This document shows positions 49,311 through 62,900 of a DNA stretch of 64,000 nucleotides, one piece after another (within the stretch, counting starts at the first letter, position 1; each line of letters begins with the position of its first letter). The translations under genes and the position numbers were made by a program. The notes under the pieces were generated by a model, which saw only the letters and a list, made by a program, of their open reading frames with translations, was not told where the DNA came from and did not search any database. Origin of the DNA: Pomacea canaliculata. Taxonomy: Eukaryota; Mollusca; Gastropoda; Architaenioglossa; Ampullariidae. The stretch spans positions 27,936,392 to 28,000,391 of the forward strand of contig NC_037596.1 in the NCBI RefSeq assembly GCF_003073045.1, read 5' to 3'.

Positions 49311-49470
49311 TATAACCCTGACAGTAGTGCAAACTATCAGAGCTCAGAAGCTCGATATACAAACATCCTGTTGTCCTGATAAGACTAGGCTGACATTTTA
49401 AATAGAACAGGGAAGTGATTCCCAAGTCCTTTCCTCTATTTACGACCATTGTTTGAAGGAAGAGGTCGCA
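49311..49470 (+). promoter_or_regulatory. Putative promoter of gene 5
   Basis: The shared block: AACCCTGACAGTAGTGC (49314), TTTTAAATAG (49396-49405) 181 nt before the ATG, and GGGAAGTGATTCCC (49410-49423), the most complete copy of the palindrome. Confidence 0.5.
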
Positions 49471-49576
49471 GGCTAAAATAGTATTGTTCTTCATGTGAGA
49501 AGTGGAGTTGATTTCATATGTCTTTACATTGCCTTAGAGTCGTAAACATTTGTAATAGTAAACGGTGAGAAAAGTG

Positions 49577-52500
49577 ATGGCGGTCTGGAGACTGTGGAGA
49601 CTGTGGATACTGTGTGGTGTCGCACTACTCGCTATAGAGGATGGTTCAGGTAATGAGCTGTTTCACTAATTTCTCGCATAGTGAACCTTTACACGATGTT
49701 ACAACAAAATACTACGGTGACAAATAGTTAATATTACTTTTATCTGTATCACTACTATAACTATTTTTTAATACTTTTTTTCAAATTGCTACCTCTCCTG
49801 GTAATGACCTGCAAGAAAGGTCAAGCCACGAGGTCATACATCTTGACCACCGACACGAGACACTCTGGTCTAAACATGACTGTTTTGTTTAAGATTATCT
49901 TTTGTATGTGTTAGCTTTCCTGATTCAGTTTAACATCGGAGGGTGACCAGGAACATCACACACGAGGAAAGAAAAAACTTGAGTAAGGAAAACACTGAAC
50001 ATGTTTTAAAGTTTGCGATTATGGGAGTGGAATTCCGTCGCAAGGAGACGTAAAAAGTTCATGAGTGTTGAACTAAGTGCCTAAAACTTTTAAACTGACA
50101 ACAGAACTGGGACTTACTTTTGTTGTGTTATTTCATAAACAGAAACTCTAAACTGTCGCATCTTGACTCTCCGTTCCTGTAGAATTTTAACAGTCATCAA
50201 AAGTAAAAGATTATCGACAACCAGAAAACTAATTAGCAGATTACAAGCATCTGGCTACTGTAAATACTGTGGCTGTAAAAAATGTACTGTTTAGTTGTAT
50301 TTTTTTCTAAAATAATATTGCTTTGTTTTACATATAAATATGTAGAGATTGCGCGGAAATGTTTATGTAAATATCTTAATAAAGTAAAATAAAGGCTAAA
50401 ATCAGAGTGGTCTATCCTTTCTGGAAGAGGCAGCACATCACACACTGGTAATCAGTTACACACATAAATGTATGATAATGAATATATATATATATATTAT
50501 CAATATATTTACAATATGGTTTTCATCTATGTAGATGTAGCGAGGTAAGCAGACAGCACACGCTTTCTTGAATATAGCGCTAACATCGATTACCTGATTG
50601 TTTACTTCCTGATTATCGCTACCACATGTTTGTTGCCCTTAGCTTCTAGTGTAACCACAGCCAAGCAAACTCTTAGAACACAGTCTCCAAAGCTGTCCAC
50701 CAACAAAAGTGTAGGTTCGTACTCAGCCAAAGATTGCTTGACATTTTAAGGCTTTTTATTGGTTTTTCTTTCATTGTTCTGAACCCTTTAATTGGTTAGG
50801 TGATGGTTTGTGCATACTGAAGTCTTTGCTGGTTGTGCCCTGACTGACACACATGATTACGATACTAGATACCCGCTCATTACTAAATATCCAAACAGTG
50901 ACATTTCATTGAATATTCTTTTTTCTACATAATGTCCCCAGCTTATTGCTGGAAACAAATTCTAATGCCTATTTAATAATTAAATATTTATACTTTATAT
51001 TATTATTAAATATTTATACTTTTTCTTTTATTACAGGATTGATTATCGGTGGTTGTGAACAGGGTAGTGTGGACGTTGTTGAAGAATCAGATCCCTCATT
51101 TTCATGTGATGCCCTCAGGACTAGACTACAATGGACAGTTTATAATGACAAAATGGAAACTATTTTTTCCGGTGTTTGCTTTCGATTGCGTTGCTCTTTT
51201 TGGAACAAGTTTTATTTACCCGTGGACTTAAAATACTTTGCGAATGAATATGGCAGATCCACACTTACAATGAAAGGGATCACAAGAAACTCAGCTCGCA
51301 CCTTGTCTTGCAACGACTCCTTGACGTACGCCAGGTGTGACTTAAGAATAATTGGTGAGTTAAGTAGGCAACACCTTGTGGATTACAGTGTACTAAATGT
51401 TTTTTGTCAACTCTAATGGGTTATTTGTAAAGTTGTTAAAGGAAAATATATATATATATATAAATTTTACACTACATTGAAGAACATGTTTTAAGAGATA
51501 TCAATGTATTAAATATACGCATGGTGGGTCCAGCGAAACCAGTGTATAGAGACTGCAGTGTAAGTATTTCAAACTGGATGGTGACTGGGAGCTGCACAGT
51601 GACAGGAATGTATTCTTCAGACAACAACTACACGTGCAAATGGAGGGAGGATAAAAAAGAGGTAAACCCTTTTATGCCACTTTCTTCTCTCACTCTTTCT
51701 TTCAAATAACACGAATAGTGCATAATTCCTTCTGTTCAGAACTCCATACTTCATTTTACAACAAAACGGGATCTTAATAATTTCATAATTTCCTAGGACA
51801 ACATCGTATTTTTCTATCAAAAAGAAAGTTTAAACCTTTTTTTGAGATTAATCAGGCACAAAATAAATGTGGATGCAGACAAACAATTCAAATGTTATGT
51901 AACTATTGTCTTCAAATTTTCTTCAGGAATTTGGAGGTTTTCAAACCAGTCTGACAAGTTATATAAATAACTCAAGGACTTATACTAAAGGAGTTTGTTC
52001 TTTTGCAAAACCAATGCCCCTAACTAGGGGCAACTATACGTACAGTGTAAGCGTGTCGCCAGGTGCTGATGACTACTTCAATAAACAAATTTACATAGGT
52101 AAGAGGATTTTCTAAAGACAATCACATTTATCTTGTACATCATTTGTTACAAAACTATAATTACTTTAAAGAAGAGATAGTAAATCGTATAAGGGAGAGT
52201 AGCAGACCTATTGGGGGATAAGTTAGGATTCCGTTAATATTACTTCTAACAACCTTTCCCATAATACTAGTCCTTTTACACACAGTTCCTTTTGCAGTTT
52301 CATGTTATTCTCAGCTCTTGTTCTTGTTTGTTTGAAAAAGAATTATACATGTTCTTGTTTTACTACCTAACAGTAACTGTTTTATCTTGTAGATTTATAA
52401 GAGTGTAGGCAAGATTAGAAAGTGATGATTGCTGTTTCTAATTGACCATTTTGTTTATTTCAAGATAAGCCATATGGGGTACAAATCAATCACAACTGTC

Positions 52501-54629
52501 CTGAGTATGTTTTTGAGGGCTCAGATGTAAGCTGTACATGTTATGCATCAAGAACTGTAAGTCCACCAGCTCTACTTGTGTGGGAAGGAAGGAATAATGC
52601 AACCCTTTTGCTAATAAATGTAAACCGGCGATTAGACCAACAACAGTTCACATGTCGACTAGAGTGGACTCCAGACGGCTCCACTAAACAAAACACTTCT
52701 TACATACTCAAAGTAGCTTGTGAGTAAATTATATATATATAATTATATATAGAGTAAGTAAAAGGATCTAAAATGGAGATTATATACTTTTCCATGCTTT
52801 GAAGAGTAAAAGATAAAATAATACATGCGAACATCTACATACAAAGGCAGACTACAGAAAATACAATAATTATAGCAAATAAGAATTTTGTTCTCATATG
52901 ATATACAATTTTTTATAAACATTATTGATTTTAATTATCAATGTTTTAGATGGCCCCTTAGATGCCGTGATCACCACCAGTGAAATGAAGACAGAATATG
53001 AGACAGAGACGATAACTTTAACCTGCACAGCGACTGATGTTTATCCGTCAGCAGTTTTTCAATGGAATGTCACATGTTATAATCGGACTGACTACAGAGA
53101 CTCCAGTACATGTTCCTTCAACTTCACTGAGAAGATTAAAAGTCTGGCAATATTATGCAAAGCTAGCAACACATATTATCATCAAGCGAATGTTTCTCGC
53201 GTATACATCCTTTCCTCTTTGGGTAAATATCCCTTTCTAAAAACAGCTTTTTTACTTCTGATTAAATGTTTTACTTTAGTAAGAAATAAAACTTTCTAAT
53301 CTTTATATGGTTTGAGATAATGATTTAAGGTTTCCAATGACTTACAGCACCTTTAGATTTTGTGATTTTGTTTGAAATTTCAAATGCCTTAAAGATGTGA
53401 AAAGAATACTTAAGAAAATTACATATCGTTATTTTTTTTAATTATTTTTTTTCAGGAAGACCGCAAGCAAACACGGGTAGACCTAATGCCGGGTTAATTG
53501 GTGGCATTATTGCAGCTGTACTTCTTGTACTCATTGTTGTTGCAGTTTTGATTGTGTTCATCATTAAACGGAGAAAGGGTAAAAACTTCTGACATTCTGC
53601 AATTAAATGCTTCCATCGAAGTGTATTTCTTAAAGATACAAATAAATAGTGATGAGCCATGACGCCCTAGCTTACTTATTGTATTTACATATCTATCTAG
53701 ATATTCAGCTTTCACAATTAAGTTTTTTATTGATTATATCCTATTTTGTATATTATAATGTATATTTTAATAATTTTTTTACATCATATGTTCTATAGGT
53801 GTAATAAATATTTTTTTTCAAAGCTAGACCATCTTCAGGAATCGGCTACAGATCCGGATACAATTTTTATGAGCTATTATTTTATTAAATCGAAAAAAAA
53901 GTATCTTTGAAAAGCAGCTGTCTCCTTCAGTGGTTATTTTTTCCTCAGATCCAGTGTATGACACGACTAGAAAGCCTGATGAGAACGAGCACAGCTACGA
54001 GGGCCTCCCTCTCAGTAGACCTAAACTGTTGCCAACTGCAGGTAGCAAAGCAGAAAAAATACCTTTCCAAAACTGTTTTGAGCATTAATATTGTTAATAT
54101 TGTAATTTCTGTAACATGTCTAAGAAAACGGCCAATTAATGAAGAAGTGACTGTTTAAAATTTTAATAAAAGGGAGTCATAGTTAATGCATCTAGACAAA
54201 CTTTGAAGTTTTTCGGGCAGGAGCAGGCGATGAAACAGCAACAAGTCCAGACAGCGATGAGCATCACTACGAAGAAATGACCATGACAGGCCAAAATGCT
54301 CCTCAGCATACAGGTATTTCATATGGAACGGTGTGTTTTTACTTAAATGGTAAAAACAAAGCTGGTAGATGATAATGACTGCTTTTTTTTAGCAAAACTA
54401 CATTTAATTGTTACGGTCCTGACGTATAATAACGAGCAGTAAAGAAGTTTTCTTAGGTGACATTAGTTCAAATGTAGTAATTTGTTTTCACAATTAGTTT
54501 TATTTTCTTGTAGACATTAAGGTGGGTTATACTACGTTTGTTTTTGTTTATTTTTTAAATTCTTCAGATTCAATTTATGTTCTACGATGCCGACGACTGT
54601 TCCCAGCGATGACATCTTCACACAACTAA
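49577..54629 (+). CDS. Gene 5: four-domain Ig receptor with tail B only
   Basis: Exons: signal 49577-49649, D1 51037-51354, D2a 51534-51661, D2b 51927-52098, D3 52465-52719, D4 52950-53222, TM 53456-53578, CYT4 53949-54041, CYT5 54221-54313, CYT6 54568-54629. The sum is 1590 nt (529 aa): signal about 1-24, D1 to 130, D2 to 230, D3 to 315, D4 to 406, TM exon to 447, tail to 529. Only 370 nt separate TM from CYT4, against 3.6 kb in gene 3, so CYT1-3 are deleted; the TM exon joins CYT4 in frame. CYT5 has YEEM in place of YEEV, creating YxxM, the consensus bound by PI3-kinase p85 SH2 domains. CYT6 is longer than in genes 1 and 3 (DSIYVLRCRRLFPAMTSSHN). The signal peptide carries a 9-bp tandem duplication giving WRLWRLW. 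Confidence 0.9.
49650..51036 (+). other. Intron 1 of gene 5
   Basis: 1.4 kb with no exon seen. It shares blocks with intron 1 of genes 2 and 3, so the first introns descend from one ancestor. Confidence 0.55.
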
Positions 54630-55221
54630 TATCAAAGCAATGAGTGTTGTTCTGTATTGAGGTATTTTAGGCAGACAGTTTGAGTATCTTGCTGCTTTGC
54701 TCAAATCTGTAGCGTAAACTTAAGCGCATCTCATTCTATTTATAATAGTATTTTAAAAGAAATAGTTTGCTTATAATTTTTAAATTGTAATTTAATACAG
54801 TTTTTATAAAGATGTATATATGTACTTTATAAGTATAGATTAATGAGGATACATTTATACTTCACAATGCTACATTTTTTTACTTTATATAAGATACTTT
54901 GTATATATATAACAGTATATATGCACTGTAGAACTAGAGGGTATTGCATTCATTTATTTCTTCTTTAAATTGCCTTTTTTATTTTATAACTTCATTCATA
55001 GTTTGGAATGTTTGTCCTATCTACCTTTTAAAATATTAGTTTTTATCGGCTTTACATATATATATATATAAGACGATTGTCCTGTAATGATTTTTTTTTT
55101 GAAGAGAATATTGCTGTTGTTAAGTAGCATATATTTTATATTGTGAAAAATACAAATGTATTCGGCTTTTGAACAAAAAACACATTGCTGTAATACAGAC
55201 AGGCTAAACATAATATTATTA

Positions 55222-55227
55222 AATAAA
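55222..55227 (+). terminator. Possible polyadenylation signal, gene 5
   Basis: AATAAA about 590 nt after the CYT6 stop, the first clear hexamer I see; no paralogous support. Confidence 0.3.
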
Positions 55228-56975
55228 CTTTACAAGTTGTAGCTAAAACTTTTGTTTTTTGTATAATCATGCTTGCTCATCTCAGTGCATTTACAGCTTT
55301 TACTCAGGCATTTTGAAGGAGATAGAACAGGAAAACCAAGTTCGGTATACAACAATAACACCACCCAGTCGTTGATTGCTTGTCAAAAGAGGTGAAATGT
55401 AGTAAAGAGTAAACCATTACTACAAATTGTTATTGAGCAGCCTGACTGTGCTCAAAACTTCTAATGATGCCATTTGTAATCACGAAAAACAATAGCCAAA
55501 AGACTGGCGTTTTTCTTAATGAGTCTAATGTGAAAGCTGACCTAAAAAACCATCAAAATACATACATAAAAACAAACAAACAAACAAACAAAACACCAAC
55601 ACAACTGTTTTACCTTTTTGGGGATAGTCTTTACAGTTTGAGTTGGGGAAAATTTGAGGTGGATTGTGATGCTGACACATTTGCTCAAAAAGATAAGAAC
55701 TATAGGCAGGTGATCTTTTAACAGTCTAAGACGTGCTTTGGCAATTCTTATTACATATAGTACTTCTGTAATAAACCAATGAACTCAATATTACAGCTGC
55801 CGTAGGGTTAGCTAATAAATTTTTGCTGTCTTTGTTCTCTAATTAAGCCAGCGAGACTGCATACTTAACAGTCCGACATAAAAGGATCAAAGAGCTTAAA
55901 TTCAGTCAAACGGGAAAAAAAAAAACTTGGAGCATCAATTCAAAGCACACAAACGAAAATTCGTTCCTGTACTAAATAGGTTGATAGAAAAAATACAGCT
56001 TGACGAGAAAAGGGCCTTAACTACAAGATTATTATGTATAATTCCCCCCTTCAGTAGCCATCTTATCACATACTTCTTTACGTTTTTACTCTCATAGGCT
56101 TCATGAAGTGAACATTAAAAAGAAACCAAAGTGTTGTAATCAATAGTCAAAACTGTAATAAATACACTATATTTCTTAATGCATATATATATTGTAAAAG
56201 TAGCAAACTCATTTTGGAAATGTTAAGTAAACATTCCTTGTCATACGGTGACGAAATGTATTTTCTTCGAAAAAAAAAAGACTGGATGTGTGTGTGTGTG
56301 TGTGAAATAGTGATGGCATGTTTGTGTGTGCGCGTGTTTGAATAGCTGAAGTATGTTCTAATGGAGAACAACTCGAATGATAACATATTTTGGAGAAAGA
56401 GATTTACTTCCTTGAAAAAGATCCGGTATATCTTATGTGACAGCAGAAATTACTTCATTTGCATTCAGTGTTACTCGTGTAACCAAAAGTTACAAGAAAC
56501 TCTCAGGGATTATATTTTTCGTAACATCTTTCTCACAAACAGGAAGAATTGAAAGAAAAGCAGCAGAGCTGCCAAATCGGAGAAATTAATCAGTCAAGGA
56601 AAAAAAAACCCCAAGACTATAGCTCTAGAGGTTTTACAGTAAAAATAAAATATGTGCACTTAACACCTTCAAATTTGCTGTTTACACCATGTGTTGGTAT
56701 ATACACTATATCACAAACTGCGTTAATGGGGAATAAACATTATAAATACACTATCTCCACTCTATCGCTCTCGGCACTATTTTTGATCAGAACAAGGAAG
56801 TAAAATGTTGTTGTTCACTCACTCACTTTGTCAGAACCTTTTGACGAGAGAGGCAGACGAGATTTCCTATGTGTAACGGATCAAACTTTACTCTAAACAC
56901 TTCCTGTCTGCACTTGCTGACATGCCAGCTGCACCAAGTCAACATCTCTACTCCTGTCGGCAGATAAAAGAAGCC
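55228..56975. other. Intergenic, genes 5-6
   Basis: No gene or mobile element was recognised. The promoter block shared by genes 2-5 was not found upstream of gene 6. ORFs at 55464-55721 and 56549-56803 resemble nothing known to me and are likely chance. Confidence 0.5.
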
Positions 56976-59900
56976 ATGGCGCTCTGGATATTGTGGATGC
57001 TATGTGCTGTTTCACTTCTCGTTCAAGAGAGTTGTTCAGGTATTTAAATTGCTGTGCTTAGTTTTCTTGAAGTTAATTGATCATGTTACTAATCACGATG
57101 TACATCGTATTCGTTAGACATTATACAGTACACATTGAGTAAAAAGTATTTTTAATTGTGTGACTTAAATCGGTGACTGGCTAACCTTCCCTCAGCTAAA
57201 GCAGCTGCTAATAGTGTTTGTTGCTCTAGTCATCAAGCAGTTTTGCCGCATTGCACAGGGTTCGTCTGTCAGCTTTGTTTACCAGATTGTTTACAAGGAT
57301 AAAAGTAGTAACATTGTTAGCTGACAGGACTGGTGTATTTGTGTATTTGACTTCCTTGTGGCGATTGAAAAACTGCGTGCCTTACTTGTCGCCCTCTTGC
57401 TCTCTCTCTCTCTTCACACCTTTTTAGGCAAAAGACTTTGCTTGTTTGAATCGAAGGTGTCTTATTGTGTGCCTGTCAGTGTGGTTGAGCGAAAGTAATT
57501 ATACTTACTGCCTTTATGCGCAGTAGATCTTTCCTATTGTGTGTTGTCAATGAAGCAGGAAGTTTGTCTATCGTGTTTCTCGTGCTTTCATTTAAACGAT
57601 TAGAAGATGTGGGAAGAAGAATGCACTTGCGCTCGCATCTGAGTGTGTGTGCGCGCGCGCGTTCGAAATATGGGTGGGTGTAAAAAATAAAAGAAAAATT
57701 ATCTCAGAGAATGCATGTGTCTGTAAGCGTGCATGAGTGTGGGTTAGTCTGTGTAACAAAGAAAAAACTTCGTTGACATCGAGATTGCGGGCGGTTTGTG
57801 TTTGTGTGTGTAGGGAAGGTAATACACTGTGCATTAGAGAGCGCGTGTCAGGAGAAAGAATATGTTATAGAACGGGATGGTGGGCGTTTGCTCATGTGCG
57901 CACTCATTTTATACTTGTATTTTTGTATTTTTATTTAGTATCTGGTATAAGTCATTTTCTTTTGAGGTAAGTTTCTTTTGGCTGCTCGTTGGATCTGCCT
58001 GAAGAATGCCTGTTTTTAAAATCGAAATAGTTTTATGAAAGAAGGAGTACATCAGGGAAATAGTTTTAAATACATCAAATGCTTGTAATCTGTGATAAAT
58101 CGCAAAAAGATTGGTTAAATGCCGTAAATTCGCTAAAAAAAAATAAACAGTACGATAACCTTTAAGCTAAAAAGTATTAGAACAAAAGATAGATGTTTTC
58201 GCATATATGTAAGAGCATGATTAATAGCAAAAACAAATAAAATAAAATACAGTAGTGTTATTTTTTTTTTACAATTTAGGATGTGCACGGGTTGCAGATG
58301 TATAGCTCGTAGTTAAGACCTACAATTTATTATTATGTGATATTTATAGATATATAGAGAGAGAGATATGTGTCATGTATATATTGCTACACAGCTGTAA
58401 ATATTTTCATATCTATATCGAAAATCTTGGTAGATGAGCTAGTATCTACGTGAATAAGAAAAAAGAGAGGAGAAATCCTACTGACTCGGCTAGGCGGGCT
58501 TCTCTGGCAAAGTATATGAAGGAACCTTTATGGCATTTAGCTTTGAATTGTTTGTGATCACCTTGATTTACAGTTAGCTTTTTAGAACACACCTTTTAAT
58601 TGTCTGTACTTTAAAAGGTAACCCGTTAGGGCAATGATAAAATGCTTGTTAGAATCCACTACATTATCTACTTAGTGACGATTTCATGTCGTGCGCCTTT
58701 TTCCAAACATTAAACTAAAAAATCACTTGTGTGCTTTAAAAGGTACGATTAGAATATAACTTGCTCTTCTATCCTTAGCAGGTTTTTAGATAAATAAAGG
58801 TTTTTTTCTCATTTCTTTCTTTTTTATATATGCATTTAATAAATAAAGTTTTATTTCAGCAAATAATGTTTGAAATACGTAAAAGTGTGCATATATATAT
58901 ACACACGCACACCAATATGAGAAAAGCAAGGATGTATGACATAGAAACACTCTATATTGAAATGTAAACTGTCTGTTATATTATTTTAGCGAGTAAATTA
59001 CTAAAAAAAATTATTAAAATTAGTTAAGTGTAAAACTATTTATTTCTGTCAACGTGCTTTAGGAGAGATGAGAGTGCACGTTTTCGCTAACACAAAAAAA
59101 AACCAGATGTGCTATGACATTTTAAAGATTAAAATAAAATGTTTCTAGGATATCATAACCATACCTAATTTAACAATATTTTCTGAATTCGTTTACTGTC
59201 AAAGGTTTGTACATTTCTAAAAAAACTTTTGTTACTTTTGCGGCTATAATTATGAAAGTTTTTCTTTTGTTTTGCAGTGTTGACTATTAGTGATTGCAAA
59301 GATGGTCGTAAGAATGTTGTTGAAGACAGGACTTATTCATTCACGTGCGGTCTATACAGCAGCTCGGGACCAGTGTGGACGGTTTATAATGACAAAGGAC
59401 AAGTCCTGTATCGCGGGCCTTGTCAACACAGTTCTTGTTCTTATCTGGATGATGATGCCTTTTTAGTAGAACAGCATTTTGTAGATGACGATGACTTGTA
59501 CACGTCCAATCTTACTTTAAAAGGGATCAAGCGGGATTCAGCTCGCATACTAAACTGCAGCAGTTCATCTGAATCTACAGTGTGCAAATTAAGAATAATT
59601 GGTAATTTTAATCAGATGTTTACAAGATTATGTACCATAATGTCTGTACTTATTAATCGGTCAAAGTCCATCTTAGTGTATATAAATATTCAGTAATTAT
59701 AAGTAATATATCTTTTGAAAAGCTCATCTCAGAAATTAAGCAGTGTGGTGCGAGTTTAAGTGTGCGTTTGTGTGTGCGTGTGTGTTCTCGCACGCGAGAG
59801 AGAGAGAGAGAGAGTAAATTAAGATAAACCCTTTTCGTGTCACAATATTTTAAGTAACTGCCACTAACTTTAATACGATTATTTTTTTAGAGTTCGGGAA

Positions 59901-62900
59901 ATGCTGGTGAGAATACGTTCGCCCAGAGAATATTTATCTCGATTTTTATTTTCCTTTTCTTCCAAAGATGTTAGATATCATTACAAATGGCAAAAATAAT
60001 GTATCAAAGAACTTGCGAGGTACCTCGAATAGCATTAACAGAGATATTACCAGTGTGAGTGACAGACAGATATATTCGGAGGAAAAAAAAGTGAAGTAAA
60101 AAATCGGGTTGACAGCTGTAATAGTTTTCGGAGGATATAACTGCAGTGAAAAGAAGAAAACAGCGTGGTGTTCTATCAGTCATTTTAAATAGATTGTCGT
60201 GTTTTTATTGAAAAGAGAAACCACTAGGAAAGGGCTAGAATATGATAGTATTTAAGACATTCAATTCATAACATAAATATTTTAATCAATTATCTTCATG
60301 CAAAACATGCTTTAAATACTACTAAAGATAACTTCTTTTGCTAAAAGATTGGAAGTAATTTACCTTCATATCGTATTTTTCTCCACGTTTTTCACGCACA
60401 CACACAGAAACTTTGTTTTTAGTTTTGTCATATTATTTTCATACTATGTTTCAGCTGCCCCGAGTTATAAAACTGGAAGCTGCGGTGTCAGTATTTCAAA
60501 CTGGATGGTGACCGGAAGCTGCATACTGACAGGGATGTATTCTTCAGACAACAACTATAATTGCAAATGGAAGGAGCGTGGGAACAATAAGGCAAACTTC
60601 TTATGCTCTTAATCTATAACTGTAACTTTTGTTTGTCATAGTCTTGTCCAAACGTTTCTTCTCTTTCTCGTTTCTTTTTCAATAACATGGCTATTGCTTC
60701 TTTGTATCAGCATTTGTTTCATCCACCCGCTTTTTACTCCATGAGCATAACATTAAACTATGACAATATATGTTTTATGTAGTTTAACTTTCATGATTTA
60801 CAGCATTTTTGCTTTCTTTCCTCACAAAATGTGTCATCCTTTTAAGATTTCTGGTTCAGCACTAAGTATATGTTTCTCATCGGTCTAAGAGCTGGAACGT
60901 GACCACTATCATCAAATATGTTTCAGGAATTTGGGGGATTTCAAAACAAACCAGTGACCTACACTGAACAGAATTCGAGAAATTATACTGAAGGGGTTTG
61001 TTCTTTCGCAAAACAAATGCCTCTCATCAGTGGGTTGTATACATACACTATGAAAGTGTCGCCAGGTGGCTTTTACTTACAGAAAGAAATAACTATAGGT
61101 AAAAATATTTTTTTAATAAACCCCATTTCTCTCGCACAACAATTTATGCAAAATAAAAGTTAGTCACTAGATAGGTGGGAAAGTCTTAAGTAACGCTCCT
61201 TCTGGTGTTGCCAGATATTTCATTCCACATACATCTTGTCTTAATCTGCCCTACCAGCAGAAAGAAAGATTTGTCAGTGTGTTCTTGGATGTTGACCGGC
61301 CTGTGTAGTGCACTAAACTGAAATGAAGCGGGTGCCTTGACCATAGGTGGCAGAAATTAGAGGGAAGACTTTTGCATGGGGAGAGAGTGGGGCGTGTGCT
61401 CTGTGTTGAGCTTGGTTAGAGCAAGAAAGATGAAAAAAGCTCTCGCCAGTGTAGGATAATAAAGGTTTATTCAGGACCACACAGTAAGAATCACGATATC
61501 TTTAAGACATGTTGCAATATGTTAGTAGAACAATAATGTTTGTTTTTTTTTCATTTTAAGGTGAGCCATATCAGGTAAAACTTACCCACAGTTGTCCAAA
61601 GTATGTTTTTGAAGGATCAAGTATAAACTGTACATGCTCTGCTTCAAGAGATGTAACTCCACCAGCACTGCTAGTGTGGGAAGGAAGGAATGATGCAAAA
61701 CTTTTACTCGCTAATATAAGCCGGCAGCAGGATCAAGAACAATTCACGTGTCAAGTAAAATGGGGTCCAGACGGCTCCATTAAAGAAAACACTTCCTACA
61801 CGCTGACTGTTGCTTGTGAGTGAATTTTTCTCCAAATATTTTATTGTATTTAAAAAAAGCACCACTCTCCTCTCTCCCCTCTCTCTCTTACATAAACACC
61901 CACACTCAGACCCACGTACACATCTACATAGAAACTCGCAGTAAAGAGAATACTTTAGCATCGAATAATAATGTTTATTTTTGCTTCTATTAGAAAACCC
62001 TATTTACTAAATATTCCTAATTATAACTAATATTTCTAGATGGCCCCTCAGATGTTCTAGTCACCAGCTATAAAAAGAAGACAGGAGATGAGTCAGAGAC
62101 GATACGTTTAACCTGCACAGCGACTGATGTTTATCCCTCCGCTGTTTTTCAATGGAATGTCACGTGTTCTAATCAGACTGACCATATAGACTCCAGTACA
62201 TGCTCCTTCAACTTCACGCAAAAGTTTGAAAGTCTGGCGATATTATGTACAGCTAGCAACACATATTATCATCAAGAGAATGCTTCTCATGTCTACGTCC
62301 TCTCTTCTTTAGGTAAATATAAATTTCTGATAATTTATGTTTTTATTTTTGTAAGGGTATACTTCAAAATTCAAAATACTCAATCTAGTGTGTAGATTTG
62401 CAGCGACTTACAGTATTTATGCAATGGTTCCAGAAAATTACATTTCCTATTTGATGTCGACTTTGTTTATATTAATTGTTTGCCTGTTGTTTCTTTAGAA
62501 ACTGAGTTTTAGATGAACTTTCCCCTTATACAGGAAACAAGCAGGCAGACACAGCTGGACTTAATGCCGGGTTAATTGGTGGAGTTGTGGCAGCTGTACT
62601 TCTTGTACTCATCATTGTTGCAGTTTTGATTGTGTACATCATCAAACGGAGGAAAGGTTAAAATGACTTACATTCTGCACTTGAATCCTGTCACCAGCTT
62701 GTGAATTAATTTCCGTATTTAACTTTTTAGCGTGAAGAGTGATGACATGTAAAGCTCTTGTTGAAATAATCTATTCAGCTATTTACATATTTACTTCGTC
62801 TAATGAGACTATTTTCTTTATTTATTCTATCATATCCTTTATTCTCAACTCTAAACAATACTCAGATATTCTTTATTGTAATAGATGCTCTTTTCCTTTC

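Noticed and set aside
49410-49423. GGGAAGTGATTCCC as an NF-kappaB site
   Set aside because: It is longer than the usual 9-11 bp kappaB site and its centre does not fit; facing GGAA cores fit an ETS-type palindrome better.
57592-57970. Overlapping ORFs near 57.6-58.0 kb
   Set aside because: His/Thr- and Cys/Val-rich low-complexity translations of GT-rich intron sequence.
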